Origin: Thermovirga lienii DSM 17291
GTDB lineage: Bacteria; Synergistota; Synergistia; Synergistales; Thermovirgaceae
Length of the DNA stretch: 64,000 nt
Direction of reading: 5' to 3'
Assembly (NCBI GenBank): GCA_000233775.1
Contig: CP003096.1
Coordinates: 682,001-746,000, forward strand
In this document: positions 21,712-31,603 of the stretch, one piece after another
How the letters are laid out: each line of letters opens with the position of its first letter
Position numbering within the stretch: position 1 is the first letter of the stretch
Program-made: the position numbers and the translations under genes
The notes under the pieces: model-generated
Database searches by the model: none
The model's input: only the letters and a program-made list of their open reading frames with translations
Told to the model about the DNA's origin: nothing

Positions 21712-21897
21712 ATGTCCCGTAAAGCTCTAGAGCACAAAGCTACATTGAAGCCTAAATTCGCGGTGAGGGCATATAACAGGTGCCCGCTGTGTGGGAGAGT
21801 TCACTCCTATATGAGGAAATTCAACATGTGCCGCTGCTGTTTCAGGAAACTTGCCAGGGAAGGCAAGATTCCTGGTGTAGTGAAAGCCAGTTGGTAA
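21712..21897 (+). CDS. rpsZ: 30S ribosomal protein S14, zinc-binding form
   Basis: Small-subunit head protein, 61 residues. The four zinc-binding cysteines C24, C27, C40 and C43 (CPLC...CRCC) make this the zinc-dependent short form, rather than the longer zinc-free form kept by some bacteria as a low-zinc backup. ATG after AAGGAGGGGATGAGG. Confidence 0.97.
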   Translation: MSRKALEHKATLKPKFAVRAYNRCPLCGRVHSYMRKFNMCRCCFRKLAREGKIPGVVKASW

Positions 21898-21927
21898 CTA
21901 CGGAACGCGGTGAAGGAGGCAAATGCT

Positions 21928-22332
21928 ATGTATGTAACTGATCCAATTGCGGACATGTTGGCAAGGATACGCAACGCTAATATGGTTTATCACGAATCAG
22001 TGGATATGCCTGTTAGCAAGGTTAAGTTGGCTATAGCCAAGATTCTTAAGGAGGAAGGCTATATTAAAAATTATCGGGTTATCAATGACCCCAAGCTTCC
22101 TTATGGTGTCCTTAAACTATACTTGAATTACGGACCCAATAAGGAGCGGGTAATTCAGGGTTTGAGGAGAATTAGTAAGCCTGGGAGACGTATATATGTG
22201 AAGAAAGACGAACTTCCCAGGGTCATGAGCGGCTTGGGCACTGCCATCATTTCAACTTCTCAGGGAATGATGACAGACAGCCAGGCCCGCAAGCTAGGCC
22301 TAGGCGGCGAAGTAGTATGTTACATATGGTAG
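21928..22332 (+). CDS. rpsH: 30S ribosomal protein S8
   Basis: 16S rRNA central-domain binder, 134 residues. [17 protein letters not shown] start, the [18 protein letters not shown] loop and the C-terminal GGEVVCYIW are standard. ATG 21928 lies 8 bases after AAGGAGG and begins at the family's usual point. In E. coli S8 represses the spc operon; no such site was recognised here. Confidence 0.97.
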   Translation: MYVTDPIADMLARIRNANMVYHESVDMPVSKVKLAIAKILKEEGYIKNYRVINDPKLPYGVLKLYLNYGPNKERVIQGLRRISKPGRRIYVKKDELPRVMSGLGTAIISTSQGMMTDSQARKLGLGGEVVCYIW

Positions 22333-22345
22333 GGGGGTGCGCGGT

Positions 22346-22885
22346 TTGTCTAGGATAGGAAGAAAACCCATAACCCTGCCTGATGGCGTCACTGTAAATA
22401 AAGAGGCAAACAAAATCCTAGTAAAAGGTCCCAAGGGGCAGCTTTCCATGGACCTTGTCCCTGGGGTTGACGTCCAGGTAGAAGATGGAAAAGTTGTTGT
22501 AAAGAGAGAGACGGATGATAAAAAGATGCGTGCCTTTCACGGTATGACCCGTGCATTGCTCAACAATCTGGTGGAGGGCGTTAGTAAGGGGTTTGAAAAG
22601 CAGCTTGAGATCGTAGGAATAGGCTGGAGAGCCCAAATGCAGGGGAAAAACCTTATCTTGAACGTAGGATACTCTCATCCGGTGGAGTATGTTGCGCCTG
22701 AAGGTATCGAGCTTGCGACCGATGGTCCAGCGAAGATAATTGTCCGTGGTATAGACAAGCAAAAGGTGGGCCAGGTGGCGGCAGAGATCAGAGGAGTCAG
22801 GCCGCCGGAGCCTTACAAGGGTAAGGGTATCCGCTATGTAGGCGAACACATCATACGCAAGGCCGGCAAGGCTGGAGCTAAATAG
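22346..22885 (+). CDS. rplF: 50S ribosomal protein L6
   Basis: Large-subunit protein near the sarcin-ricin loop, 179 residues. The two repeated L6 folds are seen, with SRIGRKPITLPDGV at the start and the signature EPYKGKGIRYVGEHIIRKAGK at the end. The start is TTG 22346, eight bases after AGGGGGG, giving the standard SRIGRKP N-terminus. GTG 22337 overlaps the ribosome binding site. Confidence 0.96.
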   Translation: MSRIGRKPITLPDGVTVNKEANKILVKGPKGQLSMDLVPGVDVQVEDGKVVVKRETDDKKMRAFHGMTRALLNNLVEGVSKGFEKQLEIVGIGWRAQMQGKNLILNVGYSHPVEYVAPEGIELATDGPAKIIVRGIDKQKVGQVAAEIRGVRPPEPYKGKGIRYVGEHIIRKAGKAGAK

Positions 22886-22899
22886 CGAGGTGAAGGACA

Positions 22900-23268
22900 G
22901 TGATTACAAAGCGATCTAGAAATGAAATGAGATTGATCAGGCATCGACGCCTTCGCCGTAAAATTTCGGGAACTCCTGAGCGTCCGCGTCTTGCAGTTTT
23001 CAGGAGCTTGAACCACATATATGCCCAGATGATTGATGATACCGTGGGTCACACTCTTGTTTCGGCTTCGACGCTGGATAAAGAGCTTCGTGATAAGCTT
23101 GCCAGCACCAAGGATACGGAAGCTGCCAAAGCCGTTGGCGAGCTGATTGCAAAGAGGGCTCTTGAAAAGGGTATCAAGGAAGCGGTGTTCGACCGTGGAG
23201 GTCACAAATTCCACGGCAGAGTGAAAGCGCTGGCCGAAGCAGCCCGAAATGCCGGCCTGAAGATCTAA
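22900..23268 (+). CDS. rplR: 50S ribosomal protein L18
   Basis: 5S rRNA-binding protein of the central protuberance, 122 residues. [23 protein letters not shown], the [20 protein letters not shown] core and [20 protein letters not shown] end are typical. GTG start after GAGGTGAAGGA. Confidence 0.97.
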   Translation: MITKRSRNEMRLIRHRRLRRKISGTPERPRLAVFRSLNHIYAQMIDDTVGHTLVSASTLDKELRDKLASTKDTEAAKAVGELIAKRALEKGIKEAVFDRGGHKFHGRVKALAEAARNAGLKI

Positions 23269-23281
23269 GGAGGCTTGGAGA

Positions 23282-23797
23282 ATGAAAGGCTCGACTTCTG
23301 TTGTTTCCAAGGGAACTGAGCTGATCGAAAGGGTTGTTTCGATCAGCAGGGTAAGTAAAGTTGTTAAAGGTGGAAAACGGTTTAAATTCAGCGTCTTGGT
23401 CGTAGTTGGCGATGGTGAGAGCAAAGTTGGAGTAGGCATCGGCAAGGCGAGAGAAATATCTGAGGCAGTCCGAAAGGGAATAGACAAGGCTAAAAAGAAC
23501 ATGGTGGAGGTAAAAAAGGTCGGTAAGACCTTGCCCCATGAAGTGGTGGGTAATTTTGGTGCTGCTAGAGTTTTGCTTAAGCCAGCATCACCTGGTACGG
23601 GAGTTATAGCAGGTGCGGTCATAAGGGCCATAATGGAATTGGGAGGCGTGGGAGACGTTCTCACGAAGGTGATAGGAAGAACCTCCAATCCCGTTAACGT
23701 GGCCTACGCGACAATGCAGGCGGTCCAATCATTGCGCCTACCAGAGGAAGTCTTGAAGCTTAGAGGTAAGCTTAACAAGAAGTCCGAAGGTGCATAG
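23282..23797 (+). CDS. rpsE: 30S ribosomal protein S5
   Basis: Small-subunit protein at the mRNA entry and decoding region, 171 residues. The double-stranded-RNA-binding part ([28 protein letters not shown]) and the C-terminal fold ([25 protein letters not shown]) are intact. ATG after AAGGAGGCTTGGAGA. Confidence 0.98.
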   Translation: MKGSTSVVSKGTELIERVVSISRVSKVVKGGKRFKFSVLVVVGDGESKVGVGIGKAREISEAVRKGIDKAKKNMVEVKKVGKTLPHEVVGNFGAARVLLKPASPGTGVIAGAVIRAIMELGGVGDVLTKVIGRTSNPVNVAYATMQAVQSLRLPEEVLKLRGKLNKKSEGA

Positions 23798-23811
23798 GAG
23801 GCAGATGTATT

Positions 23812-23994
23812 ATGGCTAAGATACGTGTTACGTTGAAGAAAGGTTTAGCAGGACGTCCAGAAAGGCAAAGAGCGACAGTTAGAGCATTGGGGCTCAGGAA
23901 ACTCAATCATACTGTTGTCCATGAAGATACTCCTCAGGTGAGAGGAATGGTTGAAGCTGTTTCTCACCTAGTCGAGTGGGAAATGACTGAATAA
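23812..23994 (+). CDS. rpmD: 50S ribosomal protein L30
   Basis: Small large-subunit protein, 60 residues. [34 protein letters not shown] followed by [15 protein letters not shown] is the standard bacterial L30. ATG after AGGAGGCAGATGTATT. Confidence 0.97.
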   Translation: MAKIRVTLKKGLAGRPERQRATVRALGLRKLNHTVVHEDTPQVRGMVEAVSHLVEWEMTE

Positions 23995-24007
23995 GGGGTG
24001 GACAGAT

Positions 24008-24454
24008 ATGGAATTGCATGAGCTACGTCCAGCACCAGGGAGTAGAAAAGAAGGCAAGCGCCTGGGGCAGGGAAGAGGAAGTGGTACCGGTAAGACCTCA
24101 GGCAAAGGTCACAAGGGGCAGAAGGCCAGAGCCGGTGGAGGAGTAAGACCAGGTTTTGAAGGTGGCCAGATGCCTCTCTCCAGGAGGATACCCAAGAGGG
24201 GATTCAACAATGCGAGGTTTGCCAAGGTTTATCAGGTGGTAAACGTTGGTGCTCTTGAGGAGAGGTTTGAGTCAGGAGCGGTCATAGGAGCCAAGGAGCT
24301 TCGTGAGTGCAACCTGATAAAGAAGGTTACAAAACCTTATAAAATACTAGGTGAGGGCGAGGTAACGAAGGCATTCACAGTTAAAGCGAATGCGTTCAGC
24401 GCTGAGGCTATAAGGAAGATAGAGGCCGCTGGCGGAAAGACAGAGGTGGTATAA
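24008..24454 (+). CDS. rplO: 50S ribosomal protein L15
   Basis: Late-assembly large-subunit protein, 148 residues. [41 protein letters not shown] with the Gly/Arg/Lys-rich N-terminal extension and [18 protein letters not shown] are diagnostic. Its stop is immediately followed by the secY start. Confidence 0.98.
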   Translation: MELHELRPAPGSRKEGKRLGQGRGSGTGKTSGKGHKGQKARAGGGVRPGFEGGQMPLSRRIPKRGFNNARFAKVYQVVNVGALEERFESGAVIGAKELRECNLIKKVTKPYKILGEGEVTKAFTVKANAFSAEAIRKIEAAGGKTEVV

Positions 24455-25750
24455 GTGCTGAATGCCATGAAAGATGCCTTCAGGTTGCCTGATCTAAAGA
24501 GGCGCATACTGTTCACCTTGGCGGTATTGTTTATATACCGCCTTGGTGCTCATATTCCAACCCCTGGGATAGATACTGAAGCCATGGCGAGGCTCTTCGG
24601 TGAAGGGAGCGCTCTCAATTTCCTGGATCTATTTGCGGGGGGTGCCTTGAGACGTTTTAGTATCTTCGCCCTTGGTGTTGCGCCGTATATTAACGCGAGC
24701 ATCGTTATGCAGCTTTTGGTGGTTATATTCCCTGCTCTTGAGAAGCTGCAGAAAGAGGGGGAGCAGGGCCGTAAAAAAATCGTTCAATACACCAGGTTGG
24801 GAACGGTGTTTTTTGCAGCTGTCCAGGCCTTGGGTATGACTTTCTGGCTGAGAAACTTAGGGGTCTTTTCTGGCTCAGTGCTGGATATGATGATAGTGGT
24901 CATCACTATTACTACCGGTTCTGTCGTGGTAATGTGGCTTGGCGAAGAGGTTTCAGACCATGGTATAGGCAATGGAATCTCCTTGCTGATATTTGCAGGT
25001 ATAGTAGCGAGGATTCCTGAGGCCATAGTGAGAACTTGGTCCATGGTTCGTCTTGGCGAAATGAGCTTTTTGGTTCTGCTCATAGCCATTATAGTCATGG
25101 TCGTTGTTGTAGCAGGATGCGTGCTGCTGCAAGAAGGGCAGAGAAGGCTTCCAGTGCAGTATGCCAAACGAGTCGTAGGGAACAAGGTTTACGGAGGTCA
25201 GAGCACGTTCATACCACTAAGGGTAAACCAGGCCGGAGTCATTCCCATAATCTTCGCTTCGTCGGTGCTTTTATTTCCATACACCGTGACGCGCTTTTTC
25301 TCGGGAGATATTGCCTCTAAAATCCAGGCCATTCTCTCTCCGGGCAGCGTTGTTTACATGGTGTTGTACGTAGGACTGATAATATTCTTCTCGTATTTCT
25401 ATACTGCAGTTGTCTTTGATCCGGTAGATACGGCAAACAATATGAAGAAATATGGCGGGTTTATACTGGGGATAAGGCCTGGCAAGCCAACTGCGGAGTA
25501 CATTGAGAAGGTAATGTCCAGAATAACTTTGGGTGGAGCCGTTTTCCTTGCCGCTGTGGCGTTGTTACCGACCATAATGACTCGATTGATGGGCATCACC
25601 ACTTTTTACTTTGGAGGGACAGCGGTTCTGATAGTCGTAGGTGTGGCGCTTGATACGGTGCATCAGATAGAGGCACAGCTTTTAATGAGGCACTACGAGG
25701 GAATCTTGAAGCGGAACAAAGGGAAAACCGGCGGTCTGTTCAAATTTTAA
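24455..25750 (+). CDS. secY: protein translocase subunit SecY
   Basis: Channel subunit of the SecYEG translocon in the inner membrane, 431 residues with about ten membrane segments. Seen: AFRLPDLKRRILFTLAVLFIYRLG, the plug region near GGALRRFSIFALGVAPYINASI, and the ribosome-contacting loops LQKEGEQGRKKI and RPGKPTAEY. GTG start with no gap after rplO, so the two are likely coupled. Confidence 0.98.
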   Translation: MLNAMKDAFRLPDLKRRILFTLAVLFIYRLGAHIPTPGIDTEAMARLFGEGSALNFLDLFAGGALRRFSIFALGVAPYINASIVMQLLVVIFPALEKLQKEGEQGRKKIVQYTRLGTVFFAAVQALGMTFWLRNLGVFSGSVLDMMIVVITITTGSVVVMWLGEEVSDHGIGNGISLLIFAGIVARIPEAIVRTWSMVRLGEMSFLVLLIAIIVMVVVVAGCVLLQEGQRRLPVQYAKRVVGNKVYGGQSTFIPLRVNQAGVIPIIFASSVLLFPYTVTRFFSGDIASKIQAILSPGSVVYMVLYVGLIIFFSYFYTAVVFDPVDTANNMKKYGGFILGIRPGKPTAEYIEKVMSRITLGGAVFLAAVALLPTIMTRLMGITTFYFGGTAVLIVVGVALDTVHQIEAQLLMRHYEGILKRNKGKTGGLFKF

Positions 25751-25768
25751 CTCAGGGGTGTAAGGACG

Positions 25769-26413
25769 ATGAAGCTTATATTTTTAGGACCTCCTGGTGC
25801 TGGCAAAGGTACTCAGGCTGCAGTTATAAGTAAGAAGTATGGAATAGCTCATATATCCACAGGAGATATATTGCGGGACAACGTGGCTAGGGAAACCGAG
25901 CTCGGCCTCAAAGCCAAGAAGTATATGGAGTCAGGCCAGTTGGTGCCCGACGATGTTATAGTCGACATGGTGGAGAGGCGGTTGAAAGAAGAAGATTGCC
26001 GAGCAGGGTTCATCTTGGATGGTTTTCCGAGGACAGTGGTCCAGGCTGAGGCTTTGGACAAGCTTTTGGAAAAGTTGCATATCACTCTTGATGGTATAGT
26101 GTATTTTGATGTTCCTGATGATGTAGTTATAAAGAGACTTTCCGGTAGAAGGATATGCAAATCTTGTGGGGCCATATATAATATTCACTCTCAGCCCCCC
26201 AAGAAAGAAGGGGTATGTGACCTCTGTGGAGGCGAGTTGTACCAGAGAAGCGACGACGAGGAGTCGGTGGTAAGGAATAGACTTAAGGTCTACAAGGAGC
26301 AGACTGCACCTCTTATCTCTTACTATGAAAAATCTGATAAATTTTTGAGAGTCGATGCTTCGCAGGATAGCTCCGCAGTAGTGCAAGCAATAGTGGAGGC
26401 GGTAAAGAAGTAG
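25769..26413 (+). CDS. adk: adenylate kinase, zinc-lid form
   Basis: Interconverts ATP + AMP and 2 ADP. 214 residues. P-loop GPPGAGKGT (7-15), NMP-binding STGDILR, and a LID domain with a four-cysteine zinc site (C130, C133, C150, C153), as in many Gram-positive and thermophilic enzymes. ATG 18 bases after secY, and map starts one base past its stop. Confidence 0.98.
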   Translation: MKLIFLGPPGAGKGTQAAVISKKYGIAHISTGDILRDNVARETELGLKAKKYMESGQLVPDDVIVDMVERRLKEEDCRAGFILDGFPRTVVQAEALDKLLEKLHITLDGIVYFDVPDDVVIKRLSGRRICKSCGAIYNIHSQPPKKEGVCDLCGGELYQRSDDEESVVRNRLKVYKEQTAPLISYYEKSDKFLRVDASQDSSAVVQAIVEAVKK

Positions 26414-26414
26414 G

Positions 26415-27185
26415 ATGTTTCTTTTAAAGAAGAAGACGGATCTCGTCAACATGAGGAAAGCAGGAAAGGTAGTTGTAGATGTTTTGCATTTGATGAAGGA
26501 ACTGATTAGGCCTGGTATCGATACGCTCACTCTTGATGAGAAAGCGGAGGAGCTGATAAGAAAGGAAAAGGCCAAGCCAGCTTTCAAAGGGTATAGGGTT
26601 CCAGGCATTCCTAGACCGTTTCCGGGCACTCTGTGCGTATCCATAAACAATGAAGTGGTGCATGGTATTCCAAGCAGAGATAGAGTCCTGGAAGAAGGTG
26701 ACATAGTTAGCATAGATGTAGGTTCCTTTTACGGGGGGTATTATGGAGACGCAGCTTACACTTACCCAGTAGGCGAGGTGAGCAAAGAGAAGGCCGAACT
26801 CTTATATGTCACCAAGGAGGCGCTTGATATAGCTGTAAAGATGGCTGTTCCGGGTAATACTGTGGGGGATATAGGCCACGCTGTGGAGACCTTTGTGAAG
26901 AAGTGGGATTTTGGGATAGTCAGAGAATATGCTGGCCATGGGATTGGTAGAAAGCTCCATGAACCCCCACAAATCCCCAACTACGGTGCTCCTGGCACTG
27001 GTGTGACCTTGAAAGAAGGAATGGCCATAGCTATTGAGCCCATGGTGATGCTAGGGGAAGAGAAGGTTAAAACTTTGCCCGATATGTGGACGGTGGTCAC
27101 GGCCGATGGTTCTGATGCAGCACACTTTGAAAAGAGTGTGTTCATAACAGAAGATGGACCCGAGGTTCTTACTCCGTGGGAGTGA
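26415..27185 (+). CDS. map: methionine aminopeptidase, type I
   Basis: Removes the initiator methionine from nascent proteins. 256 residues. Metal ligands are in IDVGSFYGGYYGDAAYT (two Asp), GHGIGRKLHEPPQIPN (His) and IEPMVM (Glu), with a further Glu near the end. ATG start with one base after the adk stop. Its TGA overlaps the next start as TGATG. Confidence 0.97.
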   Translation: MFLLKKKTDLVNMRKAGKVVVDVLHLMKELIRPGIDTLTLDEKAEELIRKEKAKPAFKGYRVPGIPRPFPGTLCVSINNEVVHGIPSRDRVLEEGDIVSIDVGSFYGGYYGDAAYTYPVGEVSKEKAELLYVTKEALDIAVKMAVPGNTVGDIGHAVETFVKKWDFGIVREYAGHGIGRKLHEPPQIPNYGAPGTGVTLKEGMAIAIEPMVMLGEEKVKTLPDMWTVVTADGSDAAHFEKSVFITEDGPEVLTPWE

Positions 27186-27499
27186 TGGGGTTGGGTCGTT
27201 TGAAGATTGGTCAAGTGGTTATTTCCAAGCAGGGGAAGGATACTGGCAAGTGGTATGTAGTCGTGGGATATGATGAGAGGTCAGGTTTTGTCCTTGTGGC
27301 GGACGGCAAAAAGAGAACCAGTGCCAACCCCAAGCGGAAAAACCCAAAACATTTACAGCCGACTGGAATGTTCATAAAGGAGGTAGCCGAGATGGTCGAA
27401 GGAAGAAAGTGCTTGGCGGATAATCAGCTTCTTTCGCTAATTGAAAGTTGCAGAAACGAAGAAACTACCTGCGGAAAGGTGACGGGGTCTTATGCCTAA
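27185..27499 (+). CDS. KOW-domain RNA-binding protein (L14e-like)
   Basis: A 104-residue basic protein with an SH3-like KOW fold at the start ([36 protein letters not shown]). It corresponds to the KOW protein found between map and infA in many Firmicutes and relatives. Its precise role is unknown; binding to ribosomal RNA is a reasonable guess. Start ATG 27185 overlaps the map stop (TGATG), and its own stop overlaps the infA start. Confidence 0.85.
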   Translation: MGLGRLKIGQVVISKQGKDTGKWYVVVGYDERSGFVLVADGKKRTSANPKRKNPKHLQPTGMFIKEVAEMVEGRKCLADNQLLSLIESCRNEETTCGKVTGSYA

Positions 27500-27710
27500 G
27501 GACGATGTGATAGAAGTAAAAGGTACAGTGGTAGAACCGCTTCCTAACGCTATGTTCCGTGTCGAACTGGAGAACGGGCACAAGATTTTGGCACACGTTT
27601 CAGGCAAAATGAGGATGCACTTTATAAGGATACTGCCGGGCGACAAAGTTTTATTGGAGATTTCGCCTTATGACTTGACACGAGGGCGAATCGTGTATAG
27701 ATATAAATAG
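27492..27710 (+). CDS. infA: translation initiation factor IF-1
   Basis: OB-fold protein that blocks the A site during initiation. 72 residues: [38 protein letters not shown] followed by [26 protein letters not shown], a full standard IF-1. The start lies inside the end of the KOW gene. Confidence 0.98.
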   Translation: MPKDDVIEVKGTVVEPLPNAMFRVELENGHKILAHVSGKMRMHFIRILPGDKVLLEISPYDLTRGRIVYRYK

Positions 27711-27761
27711 CTTTTTGTCAGGAAAAAAAGCTTGCTTGCGAGTGTAGGGGGAGTGTTTTAA

Positions 27762-27887
27762 ATGAAAGTAAAACCATCAGTTAAGCCGATTTGTGAGTAC
27801 TGTCGTGTCATTAAAAGAAATGGCGTAGTAAGGATAATATGCGAGAAAAACCCAAGACATAAACAGCGCCAGGGCGCAAGGAGGTAG
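27762..27887 (+). CDS. rpmJ: 50S ribosomal protein L36
   Basis: Smallest large-subunit protein, 41 residues, read directly from the [23 protein letters not shown] at the start; likely zinc ligands C11, C14, C27 and H33. The Cys-to-His spacing is one residue longer than in B. subtilis (CEKNPRH) and the tail ends GARR. ATG after AGGGGGAG; its last codons overlap the AAGGAGG of rpsM. Confidence 0.96.
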   Translation: MKVKPSVKPICEYCRVIKRNGVVRIICEKNPRHKQRQGARR

Positions 27888-27894
27888 CTCGAAC

Positions 27895-28278
27895 ATGGCT
27901 AGAATAGCAGGAGTGGACCTACCAAGGGAAAAGAGAATCGAGATAGCGTTGACTTATATCTTTGGTATAGGCTTACCTACTTCTAAGAAGATCCTTGAGG
28001 CTACGGGTATAGATCCAAATACCAGAGTAAAGGATCTCACAGAGGACGAGGAACAGAAGTTGCGTGCGGAGATCGAAAACAACTACAAGGTTGAGGGTGA
28101 CCTGCGCAGGGAGATTACCATGAACATAAAACGCCTCATGGAGATCGGTTGTTATAGGGGCTTGAGGCATAAACTGGGACTCCCTGTGAGGGGGCAGAAA
28201 ACCAAGACCAATGCGCGCACACGAAAAGGCCCAAGGCGCGCTGTTGCTGGAAAGAAAAAGCCGACAGGCAAAAAATAG
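27895..28278 (+). CDS. rpsM: 30S ribosomal protein S13
   Basis: Small-subunit head protein that contacts L5 and P-site tRNA, 127 residues. [25 protein letters not shown] start, the H2TH-like centre and the C-terminal [25 protein letters not shown] are typical. ATG 7 bases after the rpmJ stop. Confidence 0.98.
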   Translation: MARIAGVDLPREKRIEIALTYIFGIGLPTSKKILEATGIDPNTRVKDLTEDEEQKLRAEIENNYKVEGDLRREITMNIKRLMEIGCYRGLRHKLGLPVRGQKTKTNARTRKGPRRAVAGKKKPTGKK

Positions 28279-28316
28279 TATTTAGGGCCTGAAGTTAAAA
28301 AGGAGGGAAACCAGAC

Positions 28317-28709
28317 GTGGCAAAGAGAACGCAGCGTCGAGGCAAAAGAAAAGAGAGAAAGAACATAAGTTACGGTGTTGCCCATATATATTCTACGTTC
28401 AACAACACTATCATCAGTGTGACCGATAAGGAGGGCAACTTGCTTTCATGGTCTTCAGGGGGGACCGTGGGTTTCAAGGGTACCAGGAAGTCCACCCCCT
28501 ATGCTGCGCAGATGGCTGCACAGCAAGTGGCTAAACAGGCCCAGGACCATGGAGTTCAGGAAATAGATGTGGTAGTCAAAGGCCCTGGACCAGGTAGGGA
28601 GTCCGCTATCAGGTCGTTGCAGGCTGCAGGACTACAGGTTAATGTGATAAGGGACGAAACTCCTATACCACACAACGGCTGCCGTCCTCCTAAGAGGCGC
28701 CGTGTGTAG
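28317..28709 (+). CDS. rpsK: 30S ribosomal protein S11
   Basis: Platform protein near the anti-Shine-Dalgarno region, 130 residues. [19 protein letters not shown], the [22 protein letters not shown] core and the end [19 protein letters not shown] are diagnostic. Starts with GTG after AAAGGAGGGAAA. Confidence 0.98.
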   Translation: MAKRTQRRGKRKERKNISYGVAHIYSTFNNTIISVTDKEGNLLSWSSGGTVGFKGTRKSTPYAAQMAAQQVAKQAQDHGVQEIDVVVKGPGPGRESAIRSLQAAGLQVNVIRDETPIPHNGCRPPKRRRV

Positions 28710-28739
28710 ACAACAATTTGAGGGGAGAGTAATGGAAAT

Positions 28740-29366
28740 ATGAGTAGATATACAGGACCCGTATGTCGCTTGTGTAGGGCTGAGGGAACAAAGCTGTTTT
28801 TGAAGGGTGATCGTTGCTACACGGAGAAGTGTGCAATTGCCAGAAGAAACAACAAACCTGGCCAACACGGTGCTAGGCGTGGCAAAGAAAGTGAATATGG
28901 TCTTCGCCTAAGGGAGAAGCAGAAGCTTCGCAGATTCTACTGCATGAACGAATCTCAGTTTAGAAGGTTTTACACCATGGCAACCAAGATGCCAGGGCAG
29001 ACAGGTCACAATTTCCTCCAGCTGTTGGAGCGCAGGTTGGATAACGTTGTCTACAGAATGGGTCTTGGTGTCAGCAGACGCCAGGCTAGACAGATAGTAA
29101 GGCATGGGCATGTCCTTGTAAACGGGAGGAAGGTAGATATCCCCAGTTATCTGGTTAAGGCTGGAGATAAAATAGAGATAAGCGAAAAGAGTAGGGATCT
29201 TATGGTAATCAAGGAGAATGCAGAAGCTGCGAGCGTTAGGACTTTACCTGCGTGGCTTGAGTTTGACGTGGAGCGAATGGAAGGTCGAGTGGTATCCCTT
29301 CCGACAAGAGACCAGATAGAAGTTCCGGTCACTGAGCAGCTGGTAGTTGAGTTCTATGCCCGATAA
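28740..29366 (+). CDS. rpsD: 30S ribosomal protein S4
   Basis: Primary 16S rRNA binder and, in other bacteria, repressor of the alpha operon. 208 residues with an S4 RNA-binding domain ([31 protein letters not shown]). The N-terminal cysteines (VCRLCRAEG...[11 protein letters not shown]) could hold zinc. ATG after GAGGGGAGAG. Confidence 0.97.
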   Translation: MSRYTGPVCRLCRAEGTKLFLKGDRCYTEKCAIARRNNKPGQHGARRGKESEYGLRLREKQKLRRFYCMNESQFRRFYTMATKMPGQTGHNFLQLLERRLDNVVYRMGLGVSRRQARQIVRHGHVLVNGRKVDIPSYLVKAGDKIEISEKSRDLMVIKENAEAASVRTLPAWLEFDVERMEGRVVSLPTRDQIEVPVTEQLVVEFYAR

Positions 29367-29388
29367 TGTAAAAAAGGGGGGAATTGAG

Positions 29389-30408
29389 TTGGAACATATA
29401 AGACCTGAGATAAGAGTGGAAGAAAGTACCCCCCAGTATGGCAAAATCGTTGTTGAGCCCCTTGAGAGGGGCTACGGGGTGACGTTGGGCAATGCCTTGA
29501 GGAGGGTTCTTTTGTCCTCCATAAGGGGAGCATCCGTTACAGCCGTCAGGATAGAGGGTGTGGTTCATGAATTTAGCACCATTGAAGGTGTGAGGGAAGA
29601 TGTTATTGAGCTGATCCTAAATCTAAAGCATGTTCCTGTGAAATCATATGCCTCTGAGGTCAAAGTGCTGAGGCTTGAGGCTGTCGGTCCCAAGGTCGTA
29701 ACTGCAGCGGATATTCAGCCGGATAGCCAGGTGGAATTTGTAGATCCTGACGCTGTGATATGCCACCTTGCGGATGGCGCTAGGGTGGAGATGGACATAT
29801 ACGTCGAAAATGGTACTGGATATGCCTCACCAAGTAGACCTAGGCCTTCTTATTTGCCTGTTGACGCCTTGATGGTGGACGGCATATTCTCGCCAGTCAA
29901 GAAAGTCAAATACGAGGTACAAGATGCCAGGGTTGGTCAGAGGACGGACTACGAGCGACTCATATTGGACATATGGACCAATGGTGTCGCGAAGCCGGAG
30001 GAAGCCGTTGCAGAGGCTGCTGGCATACTGGAGGGCTACTTCTCAAGGATTAAGACCTTCCTCGGAGGGGCGGATTTGGTGATTCCTCAGGAGCCCGAGG
30101 AACCGGAGGAAGGGGAGGAGCTTGAAGAAAAGGACTCCATGAGCGAAGAGGAAAAAATGCTCTTGGCCAAGCCCATAAAGGAGCTAGAGCTTTCCATAAG
30201 GAGCGAGAATTGTCTCTTAAGGGGTGGAGTTCACACTGTAGGTGATCTTATCTCCAAGGGGAGAAACGAATTGCTTAAGATTAGAAATCTTGGAAAGATC
30301 TCCCTTAGGGAAATAGAAGAAAAACTTAAGAAATACGGTCTTGAACTACAAGATGGGGCTTCGGAAGAAAAAAGTGAAGCTACCTCTGCAGAAGCGAAGG
30401 AGGATTGA
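29389..30408 (+). CDS. rpoA: RNA polymerase alpha subunit
   Basis: Assembly platform for beta and beta' and DNA or activator contact through its C-terminal domain. 339 residues: N-terminal domain to about 230 (EPLERGYGVTLGNALRRVLLSSIRG), an acidic linker rich in E and P, and the C-terminal helix-hairpin domain (PIKELELSIRSENCLLRGGVHTVGDL). The start is TTG 29389, seven bases after AGGGGGG. ATG 29356 inside rpsD has no ribosome binding site. Confidence 0.96.
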   Translation: MEHIRPEIRVEESTPQYGKIVVEPLERGYGVTLGNALRRVLLSSIRGASVTAVRIEGVVHEFSTIEGVREDVIELILNLKHVPVKSYASEVKVLRLEAVGPKVVTAADIQPDSQVEFVDPDAVICHLADGARVEMDIYVENGTGYASPSRPRPSYLPVDALMVDGIFSPVKKVKYEVQDARVGQRTDYERLILDIWTNGVAKPEEAVAEAAGILEGYFSRIKTFLGGADLVIPQEPEEPEEGEELEEKDSMSEEEKMLLAKPIKELELSIRSENCLLRGGVHTVGDLISKGRNELLKIRNLGKISLREIEEKLKKYGLELQDGASEEKSEATSAEAKED

Positions 30409-30413
30409 GTCCA

Positions 30414-30773
30414 ATGAGGCATCGAGTGGATAGAAGAACTCTTGGACGCTTTGGTAGTCACAGAAGAGCAATGCTTTCAAACATGGCTGCGGAGCTCTTC
30501 TTGAAGGAAAAAATAGAGACTACCCTTCCAAGGGCGAAGGAACTTAGGAGGGTGGCAGAGAGGTTGATAACCAAAGCGAAGCTTGGAGGACTGCATAACA
30601 GAAGGTTAGTGGCGTCAAGGATGCCAAACAAGATGGCGGTCAAGAAGCTCTTTGACGATATCGCCAAGAGATACGCCAACAGAAATGGTGGTTACACCAG
30701 GATAGTTAGGACTACGTATAGGTTCGGGGATGGTGCTCAGAAAGCTATAATCGAGCTAGTTGAGGAGTCATGA
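30414..30773 (+). CDS. rplQ: 50S ribosomal protein L17
   Basis: Large-subunit protein near the tunnel exit, 119 residues. MRHRVDRRTLGRFGSHRRAMLSNMAAEL and the GGYTRIVRTTYRFGDGAQKAIIELVE end are typical. ATG 30414 lies 10 bases after GAAGGAGG. Stop overlaps the ecfA1 start as ATGA. Confidence 0.97.
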   Translation: MRHRVDRRTLGRFGSHRRAMLSNMAAELFLKEKIETTLPRAKELRRVAERLITKAKLGGLHNRRLVASRMPNKMAVKKLFDDIAKRYANRNGGYTRIVRTTYRFGDGAQKAIIELVEES

Positions 30774-31603
30774 TATCCCAGGAAGAATACATAATAGAGG
30801 CAAAGGGCCTTAGCTTCTTTTATCCCGGAGCAGAAAGTCCTGTTCTAAGAAATGTGGACCTCAGACTGCGTAGAGGGGAATGGCTTGCAATACTAGGGGC
30901 TAACGGTTCTGGGAAATCTACATTAGCCAAGCATTTCAACGCCCTGCTACTACCTACGCAGGGCGCTTGTTTTGTTTATGGCCTTGATACCAAGAGTGCT
31001 CAAGGACAATTAGAGGCCCGAAAGAACGTAACCTTGGTCTTTCAAAATCCTGACAACCAAATAGTTGCGGCTATAGTGGAAGAGGATGTGGCCTTTGGCC
31101 CTGAAAACCTTGGGATACCCTCGGTCAAGATACAAGAAAGGGTAAGGAAAGCGTTGAAGATTACCGGGTTATATGAAGTCAGAACTAAGCCCACTTATAC
31201 CCTTTCTGGGGGTCAGAAGCAACGCCTGGCTATAGCAGGTGCTATTGCTATGGAGCCTGCCTGTATGGTCTTGGATGAGGCTACCTCAATGCTTGACCCC
31301 AAGGGAAGGAGAGAGATAAATGATGTCCTCTGCAAATTGCACAGGGGAGGAATGACCTTGGTCTCCATAACTCATAGGCTAGAGGAGATAGTGGCTTGTG
31401 ATCAATGTATAGTCCTTTCCAAGGGCACAAAAGTGTGGGAGGGAGCCCCAAAGGATTTATTGGCTATGGGTGAGGGACTTATTGAATGGGGCCTTAGGGT
31501 TCCACCATTGGTTGAGCTTTGTAATCGTCTGAAGCTCTCAGGAGTTTTGCCCAAGGATATTTTACCCAAAATTGACGAGATGGTGGATGCCCTATGTCCA
31601 TAA
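30770..31603 (+). CDS. ecfA1: ECF transporter ATPase A1
   Basis: One of two ATPases that power energy-coupling-factor vitamin and metal transporters. 277 residues. Walker A GANGSGKST, Q-loop VFQNPDNQIV, signature LSGGQKQRLAIAGAIA and Walker B CMVLDEATSMLDP are intact. Together with the next two genes it forms a solitary energising module with no substrate-binding S subunit nearby, as in group II ECF systems, where scattered S proteins share one module. Coupled to rplQ. Confidence 0.95.
   Translation: MISQEEYIIEAKGLSFFYPGAESPVLRNVDLRLRRGEWLAILGANGSGKSTLAKHFNALLLPTQGACFVYGLDTKSAQGQLEARKNVTLVFQNPDNQIVAAIVEEDVAFGPENLGIPSVKIQERVRKALKITGLYEVRTKPTYTLSGGQKQRLAIAGAIAMEPACMVLDEATSMLDPKGRREINDVLCKLHRGGMTLVSITHRLEEIVACDQCIVLSKGTKVWEGAPKDLLAMGEGLIEWGLRVPPLVELCNRLKLSGVLPKDILPKIDEMVDALCP

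Noticed and set aside
27709-27731. AGCTTTTT...AAAAAGCT hairpin between infA and rpmJ as terminator
   Set aside because: AT-only stem with no T tract after it, inside a ribosomal cluster that must be read through; probably unstable.
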